A DNA stretch of 64,000 bases from Zoogloea sp. (GTDB lineage: Bacteria > Pseudomonadota > Gammaproteobacteria > Burkholderiales > Rhodocyclaceae), in NCBI RefSeq assembly GCF_023150065.1, contig NZ_JAKLLN010000001.1:502545-566544 (forward strand), in the 5' to 3' direction. The translations under genes and the position numbers were made by a program. How positions within the stretch are numbered: the first letter of the stretch is position 1; each line of letters begins with the position of its first letter. Below are positions 15,419 to 28,103 of this stretch, in pieces. Below the pieces are notes generated by a model. It saw only the letters and a program-made list of their open reading frames with translations. It ran no database searches and was not told the DNA's origin.

Positions 15419-17172
15419 AAAAGGTCAAGAAGGGCGTCACCTTCAATCACAACCCCCTCCTGCGTTCCGAGCTGTCGGCCTGGCGGCCACGCTTCGTGCT
15501 GCTGTGCCTGCTCGGTGGTTCCCTGGCCCTGGTGGGGCGGGCGGCCTACCTGCAGGGGGTGCATGACCAGTTCCTGCAGGCCAAGGGCGAGTCGCGCTAC
15601 GCGCGGGTGCTCGAGGTGCCCGCCACCCGCGGCAAGATCACCGACCGGCAGGGTGACGTGCTGGCGGTGTCGTCGCCCGTCAAATCCGTGTGGGCGATCC
15701 CCGAGGATGCCCGCCTCGACCCCTCGCAGACCCGCCAGCTGGCTGGGTTGCTGGAGGTTGGTGTCAATGAACTGAACCAGAAGCTGTCGAGCGAGAAGGA
15801 CTTCATCTACCTGAAGCGTCAGGTGTCGCCCGAGCTCGCGGATCGCATCGCCGCGCTCAAGCTGCCAGGCATCCACGATCAGCGCGAGTATCGCCGCTTT
15901 TACCCCGGTGGCGACGTGATGGCCCACGTGCTGGGCTTTACCGGCGTTGACGACAAGGGCCAGGAGGGCATCGAGCTGGCCTTCGAGTCCCAACTTGCCG
16001 GCAAGCCGGGCTCCCGCCGCGTGGTCAAGGACCGGCGCGGCAACGTGGTCGAGGACGTGCAGTCGATCCGCCTGCCCCAGGATGGCCGCGAGGTGGCCCT
16101 GTCCATCGACAACAAGATCCAGTACCTGGCCCATGCGGCACTCAAGCAGGCCATGAACGACCACAAGGCCAAGGCCGGTGGCGTGGTGGTGCTGGATGCC
16201 AAGACCGGTGAAGTGCTGGCCCTTGCCAACGCACCCACTTACAACCCTAACAACCGGGTCAAGCTGACCGGTGACCAGCTGCGCAACCGGGCCCTGACCG
16301 ACACCTTCGAGCCCGGCTCGACCATGAAGCCGTTCACCGCCGCGATGGCCTTGGACAAGGGCAAGGTCACCGCTAACACTATCATCAACTGTGCGCCGGG
16401 CCGGATGACCATCGGTTCCGCCACCATTTCCGATGCCCACCCCCACGGCGCCCTGTCGGTGGCCCAGGTCATCCAGAAGTCGTCCAACATCGGCGCGGCC
16501 AAGATGGCGCTGAGCTTCCCGCCGGAGACCATGTGGAAGATGCTCGACGATCTCGGCTTCGGCTCGCCGCTCAAGCTCGGCTTCCCGGGTGAGGTGGGCG
16601 GGCGCCTGCGTCCGGCCAAGGCCTGGCGGCCCATCGAGCAGGCCACCATGTCCTACGGTCATGGCATGTCGGTCAATCTGATGCAGATGGCCAATGCCTA
16701 CCAGGTGTTTGCCCGCGACGGCGATCTCGTTCCCCTGTCCCTGTCGCGCCTGGATGCGCCGCCGGTGCATGGCACCCGTGTCTTCTCGCCGCAGACCGCG
16801 CGGGAAGTGCGGCAGATGCTCGAACTGGTGGTTCAGCAGGGCGGTACCGCACCCCAGGCCAGCGTCCCTGGCTACCGTGTTGGCGGCAAGACGGGCACCG
16901 CCATGAAACTGGTGGGCGGTCGCTACGCCCATAAGTACGTGGCCTCCTTTGTGGGGATCGCACCGATCTCCGACCCGCGTCTGATCGTCGCCGTGATGAT
17001 CGACGAGCCCAGCAATGGCAAGCACTACGGTGGTGATGTGGCCGCTCCGATCTTCTCCCAGGTCACGGCGGGGGCCCTGCGCTCGCTGGGTGTGGCGCCC
17101 GACGCGCCCCTCAAGCCGCTGCAGGTGGCCCGTCAGGGCGCATCCCAGCCTGTCGTGCGGGAGGCCATGTGA
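15415..17172 (+). CDS. ftsI: Septal peptidoglycan transpeptidase FtsI (PBP3)
   Basis: Class B penicillin-binding protein that cross-links septal peptidoglycan with FtsW. The 585-aa protein has a membrane helix (about residues 27-46), a pedestal domain starting at RGKITDRQGDVLA, and a transpeptidase domain with all three catalytic motifs: Ser302-Thr-Met-Lys305, Ser356-Ser-Asn358 and Lys492-Thr-Gly-Thr. The ATG at 15415 is fixed by overlap with ftsL. The stop overlaps the GTG of murE. Confidence 0.96.
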   Translation: MKKVKKGVTFNHNPLLRSELSAWRPRFVLLCLLGGSLALVGRAAYLQGVHDQFLQAKGESRYARVLEVPATRGKITDRQGDVLAVSSPVKSVWAIPEDARLDPSQTRQLAGLLEVGVNELNQKLSSEKDFIYLKRQVSPELADRIAALKLPGIHDQREYRRFYPGGDVMAHVLGFTGVDDKGQEGIELAFESQLAGKPGSRRVVKDRRGNVVEDVQSIRLPQDGREVALSIDNKIQYLAHAALKQAMNDHKAKAGGVVVLDAKTGEVLALANAPTYNPNNRVKLTGDQLRNRALTDTFEPGSTMKPFTAAMALDKGKVTANTIINCAPGRMTIGSATISDAHPHGALSVAQVIQKSSNIGAAKMALSFPPETMWKMLDDLGFGSPLKLGFPGEVGGRLRPAKAWRPIEQATMSYGHGMSVNLMQMANAYQVFARDGDLVPLSLSRLDAPPVHGTRVFSPQTAREVRQMLELVVQQGGTAPQASVPGYRVGGKTGTAMKLVGGRYAHKYVASFVGIAPISDPRLIVAVMIDEPSNGKHYGGDVAAPIFSQVTAGALRSLGVAPDAPLKPLQVARQGASQPVVREAM

Positions 17173-18689
17173 GCCTCGAGATCACCGAGAAGCAGGTCCG
17201 TCGCGTCCTCGACGCGCTGGTCGCGATGGGGGTGGAGCCCCGGCGTCTGTGTGCGGATTCCCGCCAGGTGCTGGCGGGCGATGTCTTCCTGGCCTTTCCG
17301 GGGTTGCGCGTCGATGGTCGCCGCTTCATCGAAAGCGCCGTCCATGCCGGCGCTGCGGCGGTGCTGTGGGAGCGGGATGGATACACCTGGGACGGGAGCC
17401 TGCCGGTGCCGAATCTGCCGGTGGAGGGCCTTTCGGCCCTGTCCGGTCATCTGGCCAACGAGGTGTACGGGCGTCCGTCCGAAACCTTGTGGACGGTGGG
17501 CGTGACCGGCACCAACGGCAAGACCTCGGTGACCCAATGGCTGTCCCGGGCCTTTGCTGCCCTTGGCCGCAAGTGCGGTGTCATCGGCACCCTGGGTATC
17601 GGCTTTCCCGGCGCCCTGTCGGCGAGTCTCAACACCACGCCCGACAGCCTCACCGTGCACCAGACCCTGGCCCATTTCCGGGAATCCGGTGCCGATGCCG
17701 TGGCCATGGAGGTTTCGTCCATCGGTCTCGATCAGGGGCGCCTCAATGGCCTGCGTTTTGATGTGGCGGTGCACACCAATCTGACCCGCGATCATCTGGA
17801 CTATCACGGCAGCATGGAGAACTACGGTGTCGCCAAGGCCCGGCTGTTCGACATGCCGGGCCTGCGTTCGGTGGTGCTCAATCTCGATGATCGCTTCGGC
17901 ATGGAGCAGGCCCGGCGCCTGGCCGGCAAGGGCCTTGAGGTGATCGGCTACACCCTGTTTCCGAGCAATGCCGACGCTGCACCTGTCAATCGCCTGCTGG
18001 TGGCCGATCGCCTCACCACCACGGCGGCCGGCATCCGCTTCACGGCCCGGTGTGGCAACGATGCGGCTGACATGTATCCGCATCTGGTCGGGCAGTTCAA
18101 TGTATCCAACCTGCTGGCGGTCATCGGCACGCTGATGGCGTCGGGTTTCACCCTTGAAGACGCTGCGATGGTGGCCGAAGGCCTCACCCCGCCCCAGGGG
18201 CGCATGCAGACCCTGGGAGGGATTGGCGAGCCCCTGGTGGTGGTCGACTACGCCCATTCCCCCGATGCCCTCGAACAGGTGTTGACGGCCGTCCGGGCCA
18301 CCGTGAAGGCGCGCAATGGCCGGCTCGTCTGCGTGTTCGGCTGTGGTGGCGACCGCGACCCGGGAAAGCGCCCCATGATGGGGGAGCTGGCCAGCCGGCT
18401 GGCCGATCAGGTCGTGCTCACCAGTGACAACCCCCGTGCGGAAGACCCGGCCCAGATCCTCCGCGACATCGTCGCCGGTGCGGGCACCGGGGCCGAGGTC
18501 GTGCCCGATCGTGCCGAGGCGATCCGTCGCGCCATCCTTGCCGCCGCCGCCGACGACGTGGTCGTGATCGCAGGAAAGGGGCATGAGCCTTACCAGGAGA
18601 TCAACGGCGTGCGTCACCCCTTTTCCGATGTCGAGCAGACCCGCGCTGCTCTCGAAGCCTGGAATGACGCCCAGGGAGCCCTTTCATGA
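17169..18689 (+). CDS. murE: UDP-MurNAc-L-Ala-D-Glu:meso-DAP ligase MurE
   Basis: Adds meso-diaminopimelate to the UDP-MurNAc dipeptide in the cytoplasm. The 506-aa protein has the ATP site VTGTNGKTSVTQWL and the amino-acid selectivity motif DNPRAEDP; the DNPR sequence marks DAP rather than lysine as substrate. GTG start at 17169 (GTGA overlap with ftsI). The stop overlaps the start of murF. Confidence 0.96.
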   Translation: MSLEITEKQVRRVLDALVAMGVEPRRLCADSRQVLAGDVFLAFPGLRVDGRRFIESAVHAGAAAVLWERDGYTWDGSLPVPNLPVEGLSALSGHLANEVYGRPSETLWTVGVTGTNGKTSVTQWLSRAFAALGRKCGVIGTLGIGFPGALSASLNTTPDSLTVHQTLAHFRESGADAVAMEVSSIGLDQGRLNGLRFDVAVHTNLTRDHLDYHGSMENYGVAKARLFDMPGLRSVVLNLDDRFGMEQARRLAGKGLEVIGYTLFPSNADAAPVNRLLVADRLTTTAAGIRFTARCGNDAADMYPHLVGQFNVSNLLAVIGTLMASGFTLEDAAMVAEGLTPPQGRMQTLGGIGEPLVVVDYAHSPDALEQVLTAVRATVKARNGRLVCVFGCGGDRDPGKRPMMGELASRLADQVVLTSDNPRAEDPAQILRDIVAGAGTGAEVVPDRAEAIRRAILAAAADDVVVIAGKGHEPYQEINGVRHPFSDVEQTRAALEAWNDAQGALS

Positions 18690-20062
18690 TGGATCTCCAG
18701 GAGGCCGCGCTGGCCACCGGTGGCACTGCGGTGGGCGGAAACGTTGCTTTCCGCTCGGTGAGCACCGACTCCCGTGCCATTCAGCCCGAACAGCTGTTCG
18801 TTGCCCTGCGCGGCGATCGTTTTGATGGCCACGAGTTCGTCAATGCCGTGGCAGCCCAGGGCGCCGTTGCTGCGATGGTCGATCGTGCCTGGGCGGCAAC
18901 CCATCCGGTGCCCCTGCCGCTGCTGGTGGTTGAAGATACGCGCCTGGGGCTCGGTCGCCTCGCCGCAGGCTGGCGTCGCCGCTTCGACCTGCCCCTGATC
19001 GGTGTCACCGGCAGCAATGGCAAGACCACCGTCAAGGAAATGTGCGCGGCGATCCTGCGCGCCCAGGCCCGCATCGACGGCTTCGACCCCGATCTGGCGG
19101 TGCTGGCTACCCGCGGCAACCTGAACAACGATATCGGCCTGCCGCTGATGCTGCTGCGCCTGTCGGGCAATCATCGCTCGGCGGTAATCGAGATGGGAAT
19201 GAACCATCCCGGCGAGATCGGCTATCTCACCCACCTGGCCAGGCCCACCGTGGCCATCGTCAACAACGCCCAGCGTGCCCATCTTCAGGGCATGGGCAGC
19301 GTCAACGAGGTGGCCCGGGAAAAAGGCGCGATCTACGAAGGCCTGTCCTCAGACGGCGTTGCCGTGATCAACCTGGATGATCCGTTTGCCGCGTACTGGA
19401 AGTCGGCCAACGCAGGCCGTCGTACGCTCACCTTCGGCCTGTCGCCCGATGCGGACGTCAGTGCCCGGTGTACCACCCATGGTTTTGCCAGCGATGTGGT
19501 GCTGAACTCGCCGAAGGGCGTTATCCAGTTCCGGTTGCAGGTGCCGGGCCAGCATAACGTGCGCAACGCATTGGCGGCCGCTGCGGCCTGCCTGGCCGCG
19601 GGCACCTCCCTCGCCGCGGTGGCGGACGGGCTGGGCGGCTACGCGGGTACCCCGGGACGCCTGCACCTGCGCAAGGGGCTGGGTGGTGCGGTGGTGATCG
19701 ACGATTGTTACAACGCCAACCCCGACTCCATGCGCGCGGGCATCGCCGTGTTGGCGGCCACGCCGGGCCGCAAGATCCTGGTCGTCGGCGACATGGGCGA
19801 GATTGGTGATCAGAGTTTCCAGTACCACGACGAGATCGGTGGCTACGCCAAGAGCGAAGGTGTCGACTTCCTGTTCGGGCTGGGTGAGATGAGCGAGGTT
19901 GCTGCGCGCAACTTCGGAGAAGGCGGACACCACTTCACCCGGCTCGACGATCTCGTCGCCGCAGTGAAGGCGGAAATGAATGCAGATACGGTGGTGCTCG
20001 TGAAAGGCTCGCGTTTCATGAAGATGGAACGGGTCGTGGACGCCATCGCGGAGAAGGTTTGA
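18686..20062 (+). CDS. murF: UDP-MurNAc-tripeptide:D-Ala-D-Ala ligase MurF
   Basis: Attaches D-Ala-D-Ala to complete the UDP-MurNAc pentapeptide. The 458-aa protein has STDSRAIQPEQLFVALRGDRFDGHEF at the N-terminus, ATP site VTGSNGKTTVKEM, and IDDCYNANPDSM with LVVGDMGE in the C-terminal domain. The ATG at 18686 overlaps the murE stop; an ATG one codon later is equally possible. Confidence 0.96.
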   Translation: MMDLQEAALATGGTAVGGNVAFRSVSTDSRAIQPEQLFVALRGDRFDGHEFVNAVAAQGAVAAMVDRAWAATHPVPLPLLVVEDTRLGLGRLAAGWRRRFDLPLIGVTGSNGKTTVKEMCAAILRAQARIDGFDPDLAVLATRGNLNNDIGLPLMLLRLSGNHRSAVIEMGMNHPGEIGYLTHLARPTVAIVNNAQRAHLQGMGSVNEVAREKGAIYEGLSSDGVAVINLDDPFAAYWKSANAGRRTLTFGLSPDADVSARCTTHGFASDVVLNSPKGVIQFRLQVPGQHNVRNALAAAAACLAAGTSLAAVADGLGGYAGTPGRLHLRKGLGGAVVIDDCYNANPDSMRAGIAVLAATPGRKILVVGDMGEIGDQSFQYHDEIGGYAKSEGVDFLFGLGEMSEVAARNFGEGGHHFTRLDDLVAAVKAEMNADTVVLVKGSRFMKMERVVDAIAEKV

Positions 20063-20122
20063 TGATTGTGTGTAGCGCAGAGGTGGGTGCGGTTTCTTCC
20101 GTAACGCGATCGGAGAAGCACC

Positions 20123-21211
<1,089 letters not shown>

Positions 21212-21217
21212 ACGGAC

Positions 21218-22612
21218 ATGGCACACATCGCGCCTCTCACCCTTGTTCTCGGCCTTGGCGAGTCCGGCCTGGCCATGGCCCGCTGGCTTGCCCGTCAGGG
21301 CGTGGCCCTGCGGGTGGCCGATTCCCGCGAGACACCGCCGGGCGTCGAGCGCCTGCGTGCCGATGCCCCGGGGGCGGAGTTGATCGTCGGGGCGTTTTCG
21401 GATGTGCTGCTGGATGGTGTCGGGCGTATCGCCATCAGTCCCGGTCTCGACCCCCGTCAGCCTCTGGTGAGCACCGCCCGGGCGCGGGGCATTCCGGTGA
21501 TTGGAGAGATGGATCTGCTGGCCGAGGCGCTGGCACAGCCGGGCCTCAAGTCGCGACCCATCGTCATCGCCATCACCGGCACCAATGGCAAGACCACCAC
21601 CACCACCCTGCTTGGCGAGATGGTCAAGGCGACGGGCGTCGACGCGGTGGTGGCTGGCAACATCAGCCCCGCCGCCCTGGATGTGCTGATGGCACGCCAG
21701 GATACCGGCCAGCCGCCGCCGGCTGCGTGGGTGCTGGAGCTTTCCAGCTTCCAGCTTGAAACGTCTCCCGCCCTGCGGGCTGTCTCCGCGACAGTGCTCA
21801 ACGTGACCGACGACCACCTGGACCGCTATGCCGGCATGGACGACTACGCCGGCACCAAGGCTGCGGTGTTCCATGGCGAAGGTGTGCAGGTGCTCAACCG
21901 GCAGGATGCCCGGGTGGCCGCCATGGCCCTGCCGGGGCGCCGCGTGTTCACTTTTGGTGTTGATGCCCCTGCCGGCCCTGACGACTTCGGCGTGATCGAT
22001 GCCGAGGGCGGTGACTGGCTGGCGCGGGGAGGCGAAAAGCTCCTGCGCCGCAGCGAACTTCCCCTCGCCGGCAGCCACAACGTGGCCAATGCCCTGGCGG
22101 CGCTGGCCCTCGGTGAAGCCGCCGGCCTGCCTCGGGCACCGATGATCGACGCCCTGAAGGCCTTCCGTGGCCTGCCCCACCGGGTCGAAAAGGTGGCCGA
22201 GCGCGAGGATGGCGTGAGCTATTACGATGACTCCAAGGGCACCAATGTCGGCGCGACGGTGGCGGCTCTTGAAGGGCTGCGTTGCAACGTGGTGCTGATC
22301 GCCGGCGGGGATGGCAAGGGGCAGGATTTCTCCCCCTTGAAGGATGCTTTCGCCCGCTACGCCCGCGCCGTGGTGCTGATCGGGCGCGACGCCGGGGCCA
22401 TTGCCGCAGCGGTGGATGGCTGTGAGGTGCCCCTTATTCACGCAGCCGACATGGACGCCGCCGTGCTCGAAGCCAACGCCCGGGCCCAGGCCGGCGACGT
22501 GGTGCTGCTGTCGCCCGCCTGTGCCAGCCTCGACATGTTCCGCAACTATGCCCATCGCGCCCAGGTCTTCATCGATGCGGTGCGCCGTCTGCCCGGAGTG
22601 AGCCCCGCATGA
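21218..22612 (+). CDS. murD: UDP-MurNAc-L-alanine:D-glutamate ligase MurD
   Basis: Adds D-glutamate to UDP-MurNAc-L-Ala. The 464-aa protein has the N-terminal [23 protein letters not shown] site [27 protein letters not shown], the DDSKGTN motif and the C-terminal [12 protein letters not shown]. The stop overlaps the ftsW start (ATGA). Confidence 0.96.
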   Translation: MAHIAPLTLVLGLGESGLAMARWLARQGVALRVADSRETPPGVERLRADAPGAELIVGAFSDVLLDGVGRIAISPGLDPRQPLVSTARARGIPVIGEMDLLAEALAQPGLKSRPIVIAITGTNGKTTTTTLLGEMVKATGVDAVVAGNISPAALDVLMARQDTGQPPPAAWVLELSSFQLETSPALRAVSATVLNVTDDHLDRYAGMDDYAGTKAAVFHGEGVQVLNRQDARVAAMALPGRRVFTFGVDAPAGPDDFGVIDAEGGDWLARGGEKLLRRSELPLAGSHNVANALAALALGEAAGLPRAPMIDALKAFRGLPHRVEKVAEREDGVSYYDDSKGTNVGATVAALEGLRCNVVLIAGGDGKGQDFSPLKDAFARYARAVVLIGRDAGAIAAAVDGCEVPLIHAADMDAAVLEANARAQAGDVVLLSPACASLDMFRNYAHRAQVFIDAVRRLPGVSPA

Positions 22613-23844
22613 AACTTGCTGCCAGCCTCTCCGGTTTCTTTGCCCGCCATGGTGTTGGTGATACCGCCCCGGTGACAAGCCAGGCCGTCGGGCGTCTGTT
22701 GCGTCCCAACGGACAACCGCGGGAGCTCGACCCCGCCCTGATCTGGTCGGCAGCAGCCCTGCTGCTGCTGGGCCTGGTGATGGTCTTCTCCGCATCCATC
22801 GCCACCGCCGAAGGCAGCCGCATGTTCGGCCATCAACCGGCGTATTTCCTGATCCGCCACGCGGTTTTCCTGGCCATCGGGGTGATTGCCGGGGTGGTGG
22901 TGTTCCAGATCCCCATGCGTGCCTGGCAGGAGATGGCGCCGTGGCTGTTCATCGCCGGGGTCGTGCTGCTGCTGATCGTGCTGATTCCCGGCATCGGGCG
23001 GGACGTGAACGGCGCCCGCCGCTGGCTGCCCCTGGGGGTGGTGAATCTGCAGCCCTCCGAGCTGATGAAGCTGTTTGCCGCGCTTTATGCCGCCGATTAC
23101 ACGGCCCGCAAACTGCCGCTGATGGGCAGTTTCAAGCAGGGCTTCATGCCCATGGCCGGGGTGATCCTGTTTGTCGGTTTCCTGCTGCTGAAGGAGCCCG
23201 ACTTCGGCGCCTTCGTGGTGATCACTGCCATCGCCTTCGGTGTGCTGTTTCTGGGTGGCATCAATGTGCGCCTGTTCGTGTTGCTGGCCATCGTCGCAAC
23301 GATCGGCTTCGTGCTCCTGATCACCTTCTCCGAGTATCGGCGGCAGCGCATCCTGGGGTTCATGGACCCGTGGCAGGACGCCTATGGCAAGGGCTACCAG
23401 CTGTCCCATGCCCTGATCGCCTTCGGGCGGGGGGAATGGTTTGGCGTGGGGCTGGGCGGCAGTATCGAGAAGCTGTTCTACCTGCCCGAGGCTCACACCG
23501 ATTTTCTGCTTGCGGTGATCGCCGAAGAGCTTGGCTTTGCCGGTGTCTTTCTGGTTGTCGCGCTCTTCGCCGTGCTCATCCAGCGGGCGTTTGCCATCGG
23601 CAAGCAGTCCGTGACCCTTGAGCGTACCTATGCGGCCCTGGTGGCCCAGGGCATCGGCATCTGGATCGGCGTGCAGTCCTTCATCAACATGGGCGTCAAT
23701 ATGGGCCTGCTGCCCACCAAGGGCCTGACCCTGCCCCTGATGAGCTTCGGCGGCTCCGGAATCCTGGCCAATTGCGTGGCCCTGGCGATCCTGCTGCGGA
23801 TCGACTGGGAGAACCGCCAGATCATGCGTGGGGGTAACGCCTGA
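22609..23844 (+). CDS. ftsW: Peptidoglycan glycosyltransferase FtsW
   Basis: SEDS-family polymerase that makes septal glycan with FtsI. The 411-aa protein has a roughly 45-residue cytoplasmic N-terminus, then about ten membrane helices, with SEDS signatures [30 protein letters not shown] (containing the catalytic aspartate region), [21 protein letters not shown] and [14 protein letters not shown]. Coupled to both murD (ATGA) and murG (TGATG). Confidence 0.96.
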   Translation: MKLAASLSGFFARHGVGDTAPVTSQAVGRLLRPNGQPRELDPALIWSAAALLLLGLVMVFSASIATAEGSRMFGHQPAYFLIRHAVFLAIGVIAGVVVFQIPMRAWQEMAPWLFIAGVVLLLIVLIPGIGRDVNGARRWLPLGVVNLQPSELMKLFAALYAADYTARKLPLMGSFKQGFMPMAGVILFVGFLLLKEPDFGAFVVITAIAFGVLFLGGINVRLFVLLAIVATIGFVLLITFSEYRRQRILGFMDPWQDAYGKGYQLSHALIAFGRGEWFGVGLGGSIEKLFYLPEAHTDFLLAVIAEELGFAGVFLVVALFAVLIQRAFAIGKQSVTLERTYAALVAQGIGIWIGVQSFINMGVNMGLLPTKGLTLPLMSFGGSGILANCVALAILLRIDWENRQIMRGGNA

Positions 23845-24902
23845 TGCCGACCCTGATGGTCATGGCCGGTGGTACCGGCGGCCATATCTACCCGGGGCTC
23901 GCAGTGGCGGACGCCCTGCGCGACCGGGGCTGGAAGGTCGTGTGGATGGGCAACCCCGATGGCATGGAGGCACGCATCGTGCCGGCCAGTGGCTACGAGG
24001 TGGCCTGGGTGCGCTTCACCGCGCTGCGGGGCAAGGGCCTGCTGCGCAAGCTGTTGCTGCCGCTCAACTTGTTGCGCGGCTTTGCCCAGGCCCTTGGGCA
24101 GATCCGCCGGATCAAGCCCGATGTGGTGCTCGGCATGGGCGGATATGTCACCTTCCCTGGCGGCATGATGGCTGCCCTGCTGGGCAAGCCGGTGGTGGTG
24201 CACGAACAGAATTCGGTGGCCGGGCTGGCCAACCGCGTGCTCGCGGGGGTGGCCGACAAGGTGGTCACGGGTTTCCCCGATGTGCTGAAAAAAGGTGAAT
24301 GGGCCGGCAACCCGGTGCGTGCCGAGATCACCGCGGTGCCCGCTCCGGCCGTCCGTTTTGCAGGGCGTAGCGGCCCTCTTCGGGTGCTCGTCGTCGGCGG
24401 CAGCCTGGGCGCTGCAGCCCTCAACGAGGCGATGCCGCGGGCCCTGGCCCTGCTGGCACCGGAGGATCGCCCGCAGGTCACGCATCAGGCGGGCAGCAAG
24501 CAGATCGAGGCCCTGAAGGCGGCCTATCAGGCGGCCGGGGTCAGCGGCGAGTTGCTGCCCTTCATCGACGATATGGCCGAGCGCTATGCCGCGGCCGATC
24601 TGGTGATCTGTCGTGCCGGTGCCCTGACCGTGGCCGAACTGGCGGCAGTGGGGGTGGCCAGCGTGCTGGTGCCCTTCCCCCACGCGGTTGATGACCACCA
24701 GACCGGCAACGCCCGTTTTCTGGCCGATGCCGGCGCTGCCGTGCTGTTGCCCCAGACCGAACTGACACCGCAGCGCCTGGCGGCGCTGCTGCAAGAGATG
24801 AACCGCGCGCGCTTGCTGGGCATGGCCGAGAAGGCGCGGGGGCGGGCCAGGCCGGACGCGACGGCACGGGTGGCCGACGTGTGCGCCGGCCTCGCTGCGT
24901 GA
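23844..24902 (+). CDS. murG: UDP-GlcNAc:lipid I N-acetylglucosaminyltransferase MurG
   Basis: Membrane-associated GT-B enzyme forming lipid II. The 352-aa protein shows the glycine loop [52 protein letters not shown] and the donor site [15 protein letters not shown] with [10 protein letters not shown]. Starts at the ATG overlapping the ftsW stop. Confidence 0.97.
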   Translation: MPTLMVMAGGTGGHIYPGLAVADALRDRGWKVVWMGNPDGMEARIVPASGYEVAWVRFTALRGKGLLRKLLLPLNLLRGFAQALGQIRRIKPDVVLGMGGYVTFPGGMMAALLGKPVVVHEQNSVAGLANRVLAGVADKVVTGFPDVLKKGEWAGNPVRAEITAVPAPAVRFAGRSGPLRVLVVGGSLGAAALNEAMPRALALLAPEDRPQVTHQAGSKQIEALKAAYQAAGVSGELLPFIDDMAERYAAADLVICRAGALTVAELAAVGVASVLVPFPHAVDDHQTGNARFLADAGAAVLLPQTELTPQRLAALLQEMNRARLLGMAEKARGRARPDATARVADVCAGLAA

Positions 24903-24924
24903 AGAGTATTCAACAGGACAGAAC

Positions 24925-26319
24925 GTGAAACACAAAGTCAGAAGCATCCATTTCGTGGGCATCGGCGGTGCCGGGATGAGCGGCATTGCCGAAGTGCTGC
25001 TCAACCTCGGATACGGCGTCAGTGGCTCCGATCTGGGCGACAACGCCGCCACCCGCCGCCTGAAGGCGCTGGGCGCCCGGGTGATTCAGGGGCACGACGC
25101 CGGCAATGTGTCGGATGCCGACGCGGTAGTGACCTCCACCGCCGTCAAGGGGGACAACCCGGAGGTGATCGCCGCCCGGGCCAAGGGCATCCCGGTGGTT
25201 CCCCGCGCCCAGATGCTGGCCGAGCTGATGCGCCTCAAGCAGGGCATCGCCATCGCCGGCACCCACGGCAAGACCACCACCACGTCGCTGGTGGCCAGCA
25301 TCCTGGCCGAGGGCGGGCTCGACCCCACCTTCGTCATCGGCGGCAAGCTCAATGCGGCGGGGGCCAATGCGCGGCTGGGCAAGGGTGATTTTCTGGTGGC
25401 CGAGGCGGATGAGTCCGACGCCTCCTTCCTGCTGCTGACCCCGGTGATCTCGGTGGTCACCAACATTGATGCCGATCACATGGAGACCTATGGGCACGAC
25501 TTTGCACGCCTGAAGCAGTCTTTCGTGGATTTCCTCCAGCACCTGCCCTTTTACGGCGTGGCGGTGCTGTGTGACGACGACAAGCATGTGCGGTCCATCA
25601 TGCCGCTGGTGTCCAAGCAGATCGTCCGCTACGGCTTCTCCGAGTCCGCCAACGTGCGTGCCGAGAACATCCACGCCGAGGAAGGCCGGATGCGCTTTGA
25701 TGTGGTGCGCGTCAATGGCACCACCAGCCGCCTGTCGGTCGAGCTCAACCTGCCGGGCCGCCACAACGTGCTCAACGCCCTGGCCGCCATCGCGGTGGCC
25801 ACCGAGGTCGGCGTGTCGGACGAAGCCATCGTCAAGGCCCTGTCCGAGTTCAAGGGTGTGGGCCGGCGCTTCCAGCGTTACGGCGAGGTGGCGCTGCCGG
25901 GCGGCGGATCGGCCACCCTCATCGACGATTACGGTCACCATCCTGTCGAGATGGCCGCGACCATTGCCGCTGCCCGCGGCGCCTTTCCCGACAAGCGCCT
26001 GGTGCTGGCCTTCCAGCCCCACCGCTACACCCGCACCCGGGACTGTTTCGAGGACTTCGTGAAGGTCCTGTCCACCGTCGATGCGCTGCTGCTGGGCGAG
26101 GTGTATGCCGCCGGCGAGGCCCCGATCGTGGCAGCCGACGGCCGCTCCCTGGCCCGCGCCCTGAGGGTGGCTGGCAAGATCGAGCCGGTGTTCGTGGAGA
26201 GCATTGAAGACATGCCGGGGGCCATCCTGTCCTCGGCGCAGGATGGCGACGTGGTGATCACCATGGGTGCCGGCAGTATCGGCGGTGTGCCGGGCAAACT
26301 GGTGAGTGGCGAGGTTTGA
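24925..26319 (+). CDS. murC: UDP-MurNAc:L-alanine ligase MurC
   Basis: First Mur ligase; adds L-alanine to UDP-MurNAc. The 464-aa protein has [20 protein letters not shown] site [25 protein letters not shown] and DDYGHHPVE, and the C-terminal FQPHRYTRT. In many bacteria murB follows murC, but here ddlB follows directly and no murB is present in the window. Confidence 0.96.
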   Translation: MKHKVRSIHFVGIGGAGMSGIAEVLLNLGYGVSGSDLGDNAATRRLKALGARVIQGHDAGNVSDADAVVTSTAVKGDNPEVIAARAKGIPVVPRAQMLAELMRLKQGIAIAGTHGKTTTTSLVASILAEGGLDPTFVIGGKLNAAGANARLGKGDFLVAEADESDASFLLLTPVISVVTNIDADHMETYGHDFARLKQSFVDFLQHLPFYGVAVLCDDDKHVRSIMPLVSKQIVRYGFSESANVRAENIHAEEGRMRFDVVRVNGTTSRLSVELNLPGRHNVLNALAAIAVATEVGVSDEAIVKALSEFKGVGRRFQRYGEVALPGGGSATLIDDYGHHPVEMAATIAAARGAFPDKRLVLAFQPHRYTRTRDCFEDFVKVLSTVDALLLGEVYAAGEAPIVAADGRSLARALRVAGKIEPVFVESIEDMPGAILSSAQDGDVVITMGAGSIGGVPGKLVSGEV

Positions 26320-26323
26320 GGAC

Positions 26324-27238
26324 GTGAGCAGTCAATTCGGAAAAGTGGCGGTGTTGCTGGGCGGAACCTCCGCCGAGCGCGAGATCTCCCTGATGTCGGG
26401 CAAGGCCGTGCTGGCCGCCCTGCAGGCTGCGGGCGTGGACGCCCATGCCTTCGATCCGGCCGAGACCGACCTGCACATCCTCAAGGAGCAGGCCTACGAC
26501 CGCGTCTTCATCGCCCTGCATGGGCGGGGTGGCGAGGATGGCACCGTGCAGGGCGCCCTTGAGCTGATGGGCATTCCCTACACCGGCAGCGGGGTGATGG
26601 CCTCGGCGATTGCCATGGACAAGTGGCGTACCAAGCTGGTGTGGCTGGCCTCGGGCCTGCCCACGCCGCGCTTTGCGATCCTCGATGCCGCCACCGACTG
26701 GGACGCCGTGGCCGCCGACTTGGGCCTGCCCATCTTCGTCAAGCCGGCCCACGAGGGCTCCAGCATGGGCGCCACCAAGGTCACCGAGGCCGGGCAGCTC
26801 AAGGCCGCCTGGGAGCTTGCGGCAAAGTTTGATTCCCTGGTGCTGGCCGAGGAGTTCGTGGCCGGCCAGGAGCTCACCGCTCCCTTCCTTGGCGACAGGG
26901 CGCTGCCCTTGGTACGCATCGTGGCGCCCGGTGGCAACTACGACTATCAGAACAAGTACTTCACCGACGACACCCAGTATTTCTGCCCCAGCGGCTTGCC
27001 GGAGGCCCTGGAGCAGGACATCCAGGCCGCCATCGTGCGCTGTGCCAAGGTGCTGGGCTGCCGCGGCTGGGGCCGCGCCGACCTGATCCTGCGGGACGAT
27101 GGCAGCTACACGCTGCTCGAGATCAACACCGCGCCGGGCATGACCAACCACTCCCTGGTGCCCATGTCGGCCCGGGTGGCGGGGCTGTCCTTCGAGGCCC
27201 TGTGCCTCGAAATTCTCGCCGGAGCCCGCCTTGGCTGA
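26324..27238 (+). CDS. ddlB: D-alanine--D-alanine ligase
   Basis: ATP-grasp enzyme making the D-Ala-D-Ala dipeptide used by MurF. The 304-aa protein has [32 protein letters not shown], the ATP-grasp core [15 protein letters not shown], and the C-terminal [17 protein letters not shown]. The GTG at 26324, four bases after the murC stop, gives the usual Ddl N-terminus; a GTG at 26306 would add six residues and overlap murC by 14 bases. Confidence 0.94.
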   Translation: MSSQFGKVAVLLGGTSAEREISLMSGKAVLAALQAAGVDAHAFDPAETDLHILKEQAYDRVFIALHGRGGEDGTVQGALELMGIPYTGSGVMASAIAMDKWRTKLVWLASGLPTPRFAILDAATDWDAVAADLGLPIFVKPAHEGSSMGATKVTEAGQLKAAWELAAKFDSLVLAEEFVAGQELTAPFLGDRALPLVRIVAPGGNYDYQNKYFTDDTQYFCPSGLPEALEQDIQAAIVRCAKVLGCRGWGRADLILRDDGSYTLLEINTAPGMTNHSLVPMSARVAGLSFEALCLEILAGARLG

Positions 27239-28103
27239 TCTTCGCCCCACCTCCAACGTGCCTCCCGAGGCCAGCGGCAAGGCCGCCGGCGGGAAGCGTG
27301 CGCGCCCCGCGCGTCCGGCACGGGAGGTGAGTGGCAACGGGCTGTGGGATCGTCCCCAGCTCCTCAACCTGATCTCCGATGTGCTGCTGGTCTTTGGTGC
27401 CGCGGGCCTGGGTTATGCCGCCGTGGCGGCGCTGTCGCGCCTGCCGGTGTACCCCTTGCGGGAGGTCGTGGTGACCACGCCCCTGGCCCAGGTGACCCAC
27501 GCCCAGCTCGAATATGCGGCCCGCTCGTCCCTGCGCGGCAATTTCTTCACCGTTGATCTGGACGATGTGCGGGGAGCCTTCGAAAAGCTGCCCTGGGTGC
27601 GTCGTGCCGATGTGCGCCGGCGCTGGCCAGGAGGCATCGAAGTGCGCCTCGAGGAGCACGTGGCCTCGGCCTACTGGCGGGTGGGGGAGACCGGCGACAT
27701 GCGCCTGGTGAATCGCTATGGCGAGGTCTTCTCGGCCGCCAGCAATGCGCGGATGCCCGTCTTCAGCGGCCCCGAGGGTTCGTCCGGGGTGCTGCTGGCC
27801 AAGTTCGAAGACTTCACCAACAAGCTCGGGCCCCTCGGCAAGCAGCTGGTTGGCGTTTCCCTGTCGGCCCGGGAGGCCTGGCAGCTGAAGATGGAAGACG
27901 GTCTGACCATCGAGCTGGGGCACGATCAGGCCAAGGCGCCCATCGATGAGCGTCTGTCGCGCTTCGTGCGCCATTTTCCCAAGGCCAAGGCTCAGCTGAA
28001 CATGAATGTGGCGGTGGTGGACCTCCGCTACCCCAGTGGTTTTGCCCTGCGGCCGATCACGTCCGCCGCGCCGTCGGGCAAGCAAGAAAGTAAAGGTAAG
28101 TGA
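27231..28103 (+). CDS. ftsQ: Cell division protein FtsQ
   Basis: A 290-aa bitopic protein: basic cytoplasmic N-terminus of about 45 residues, one membrane helix (about 50-68, [18 protein letters not shown]), a periplasmic POTRA domain ([23 protein letters not shown] through [20 protein letters not shown]) and the FtsQ beta domain. It scaffolds FtsL/FtsB. The start is a TTG at 27231 overlapping the ddlB stop; a GTG at 27258 is an alternative. The stop overlaps the ftsA ATG by one base. Confidence 0.93.
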   Translation: MADLRPTSNVPPEASGKAAGGKRARPARPAREVSGNGLWDRPQLLNLISDVLLVFGAAGLGYAAVAALSRLPVYPLREVVVTTPLAQVTHAQLEYAARSSLRGNFFTVDLDDVRGAFEKLPWVRRADVRRRWPGGIEVRLEEHVASAYWRVGETGDMRLVNRYGEVFSAASNARMPVFSGPEGSSGVLLAKFEDFTNKLGPLGKQLVGVSLSAREAWQLKMEDGLTIELGHDQAKAPIDERLSRFVRHFPKAKAQLNMNVAVVDLRYPSGFALRPITSAAPSGKQESKGK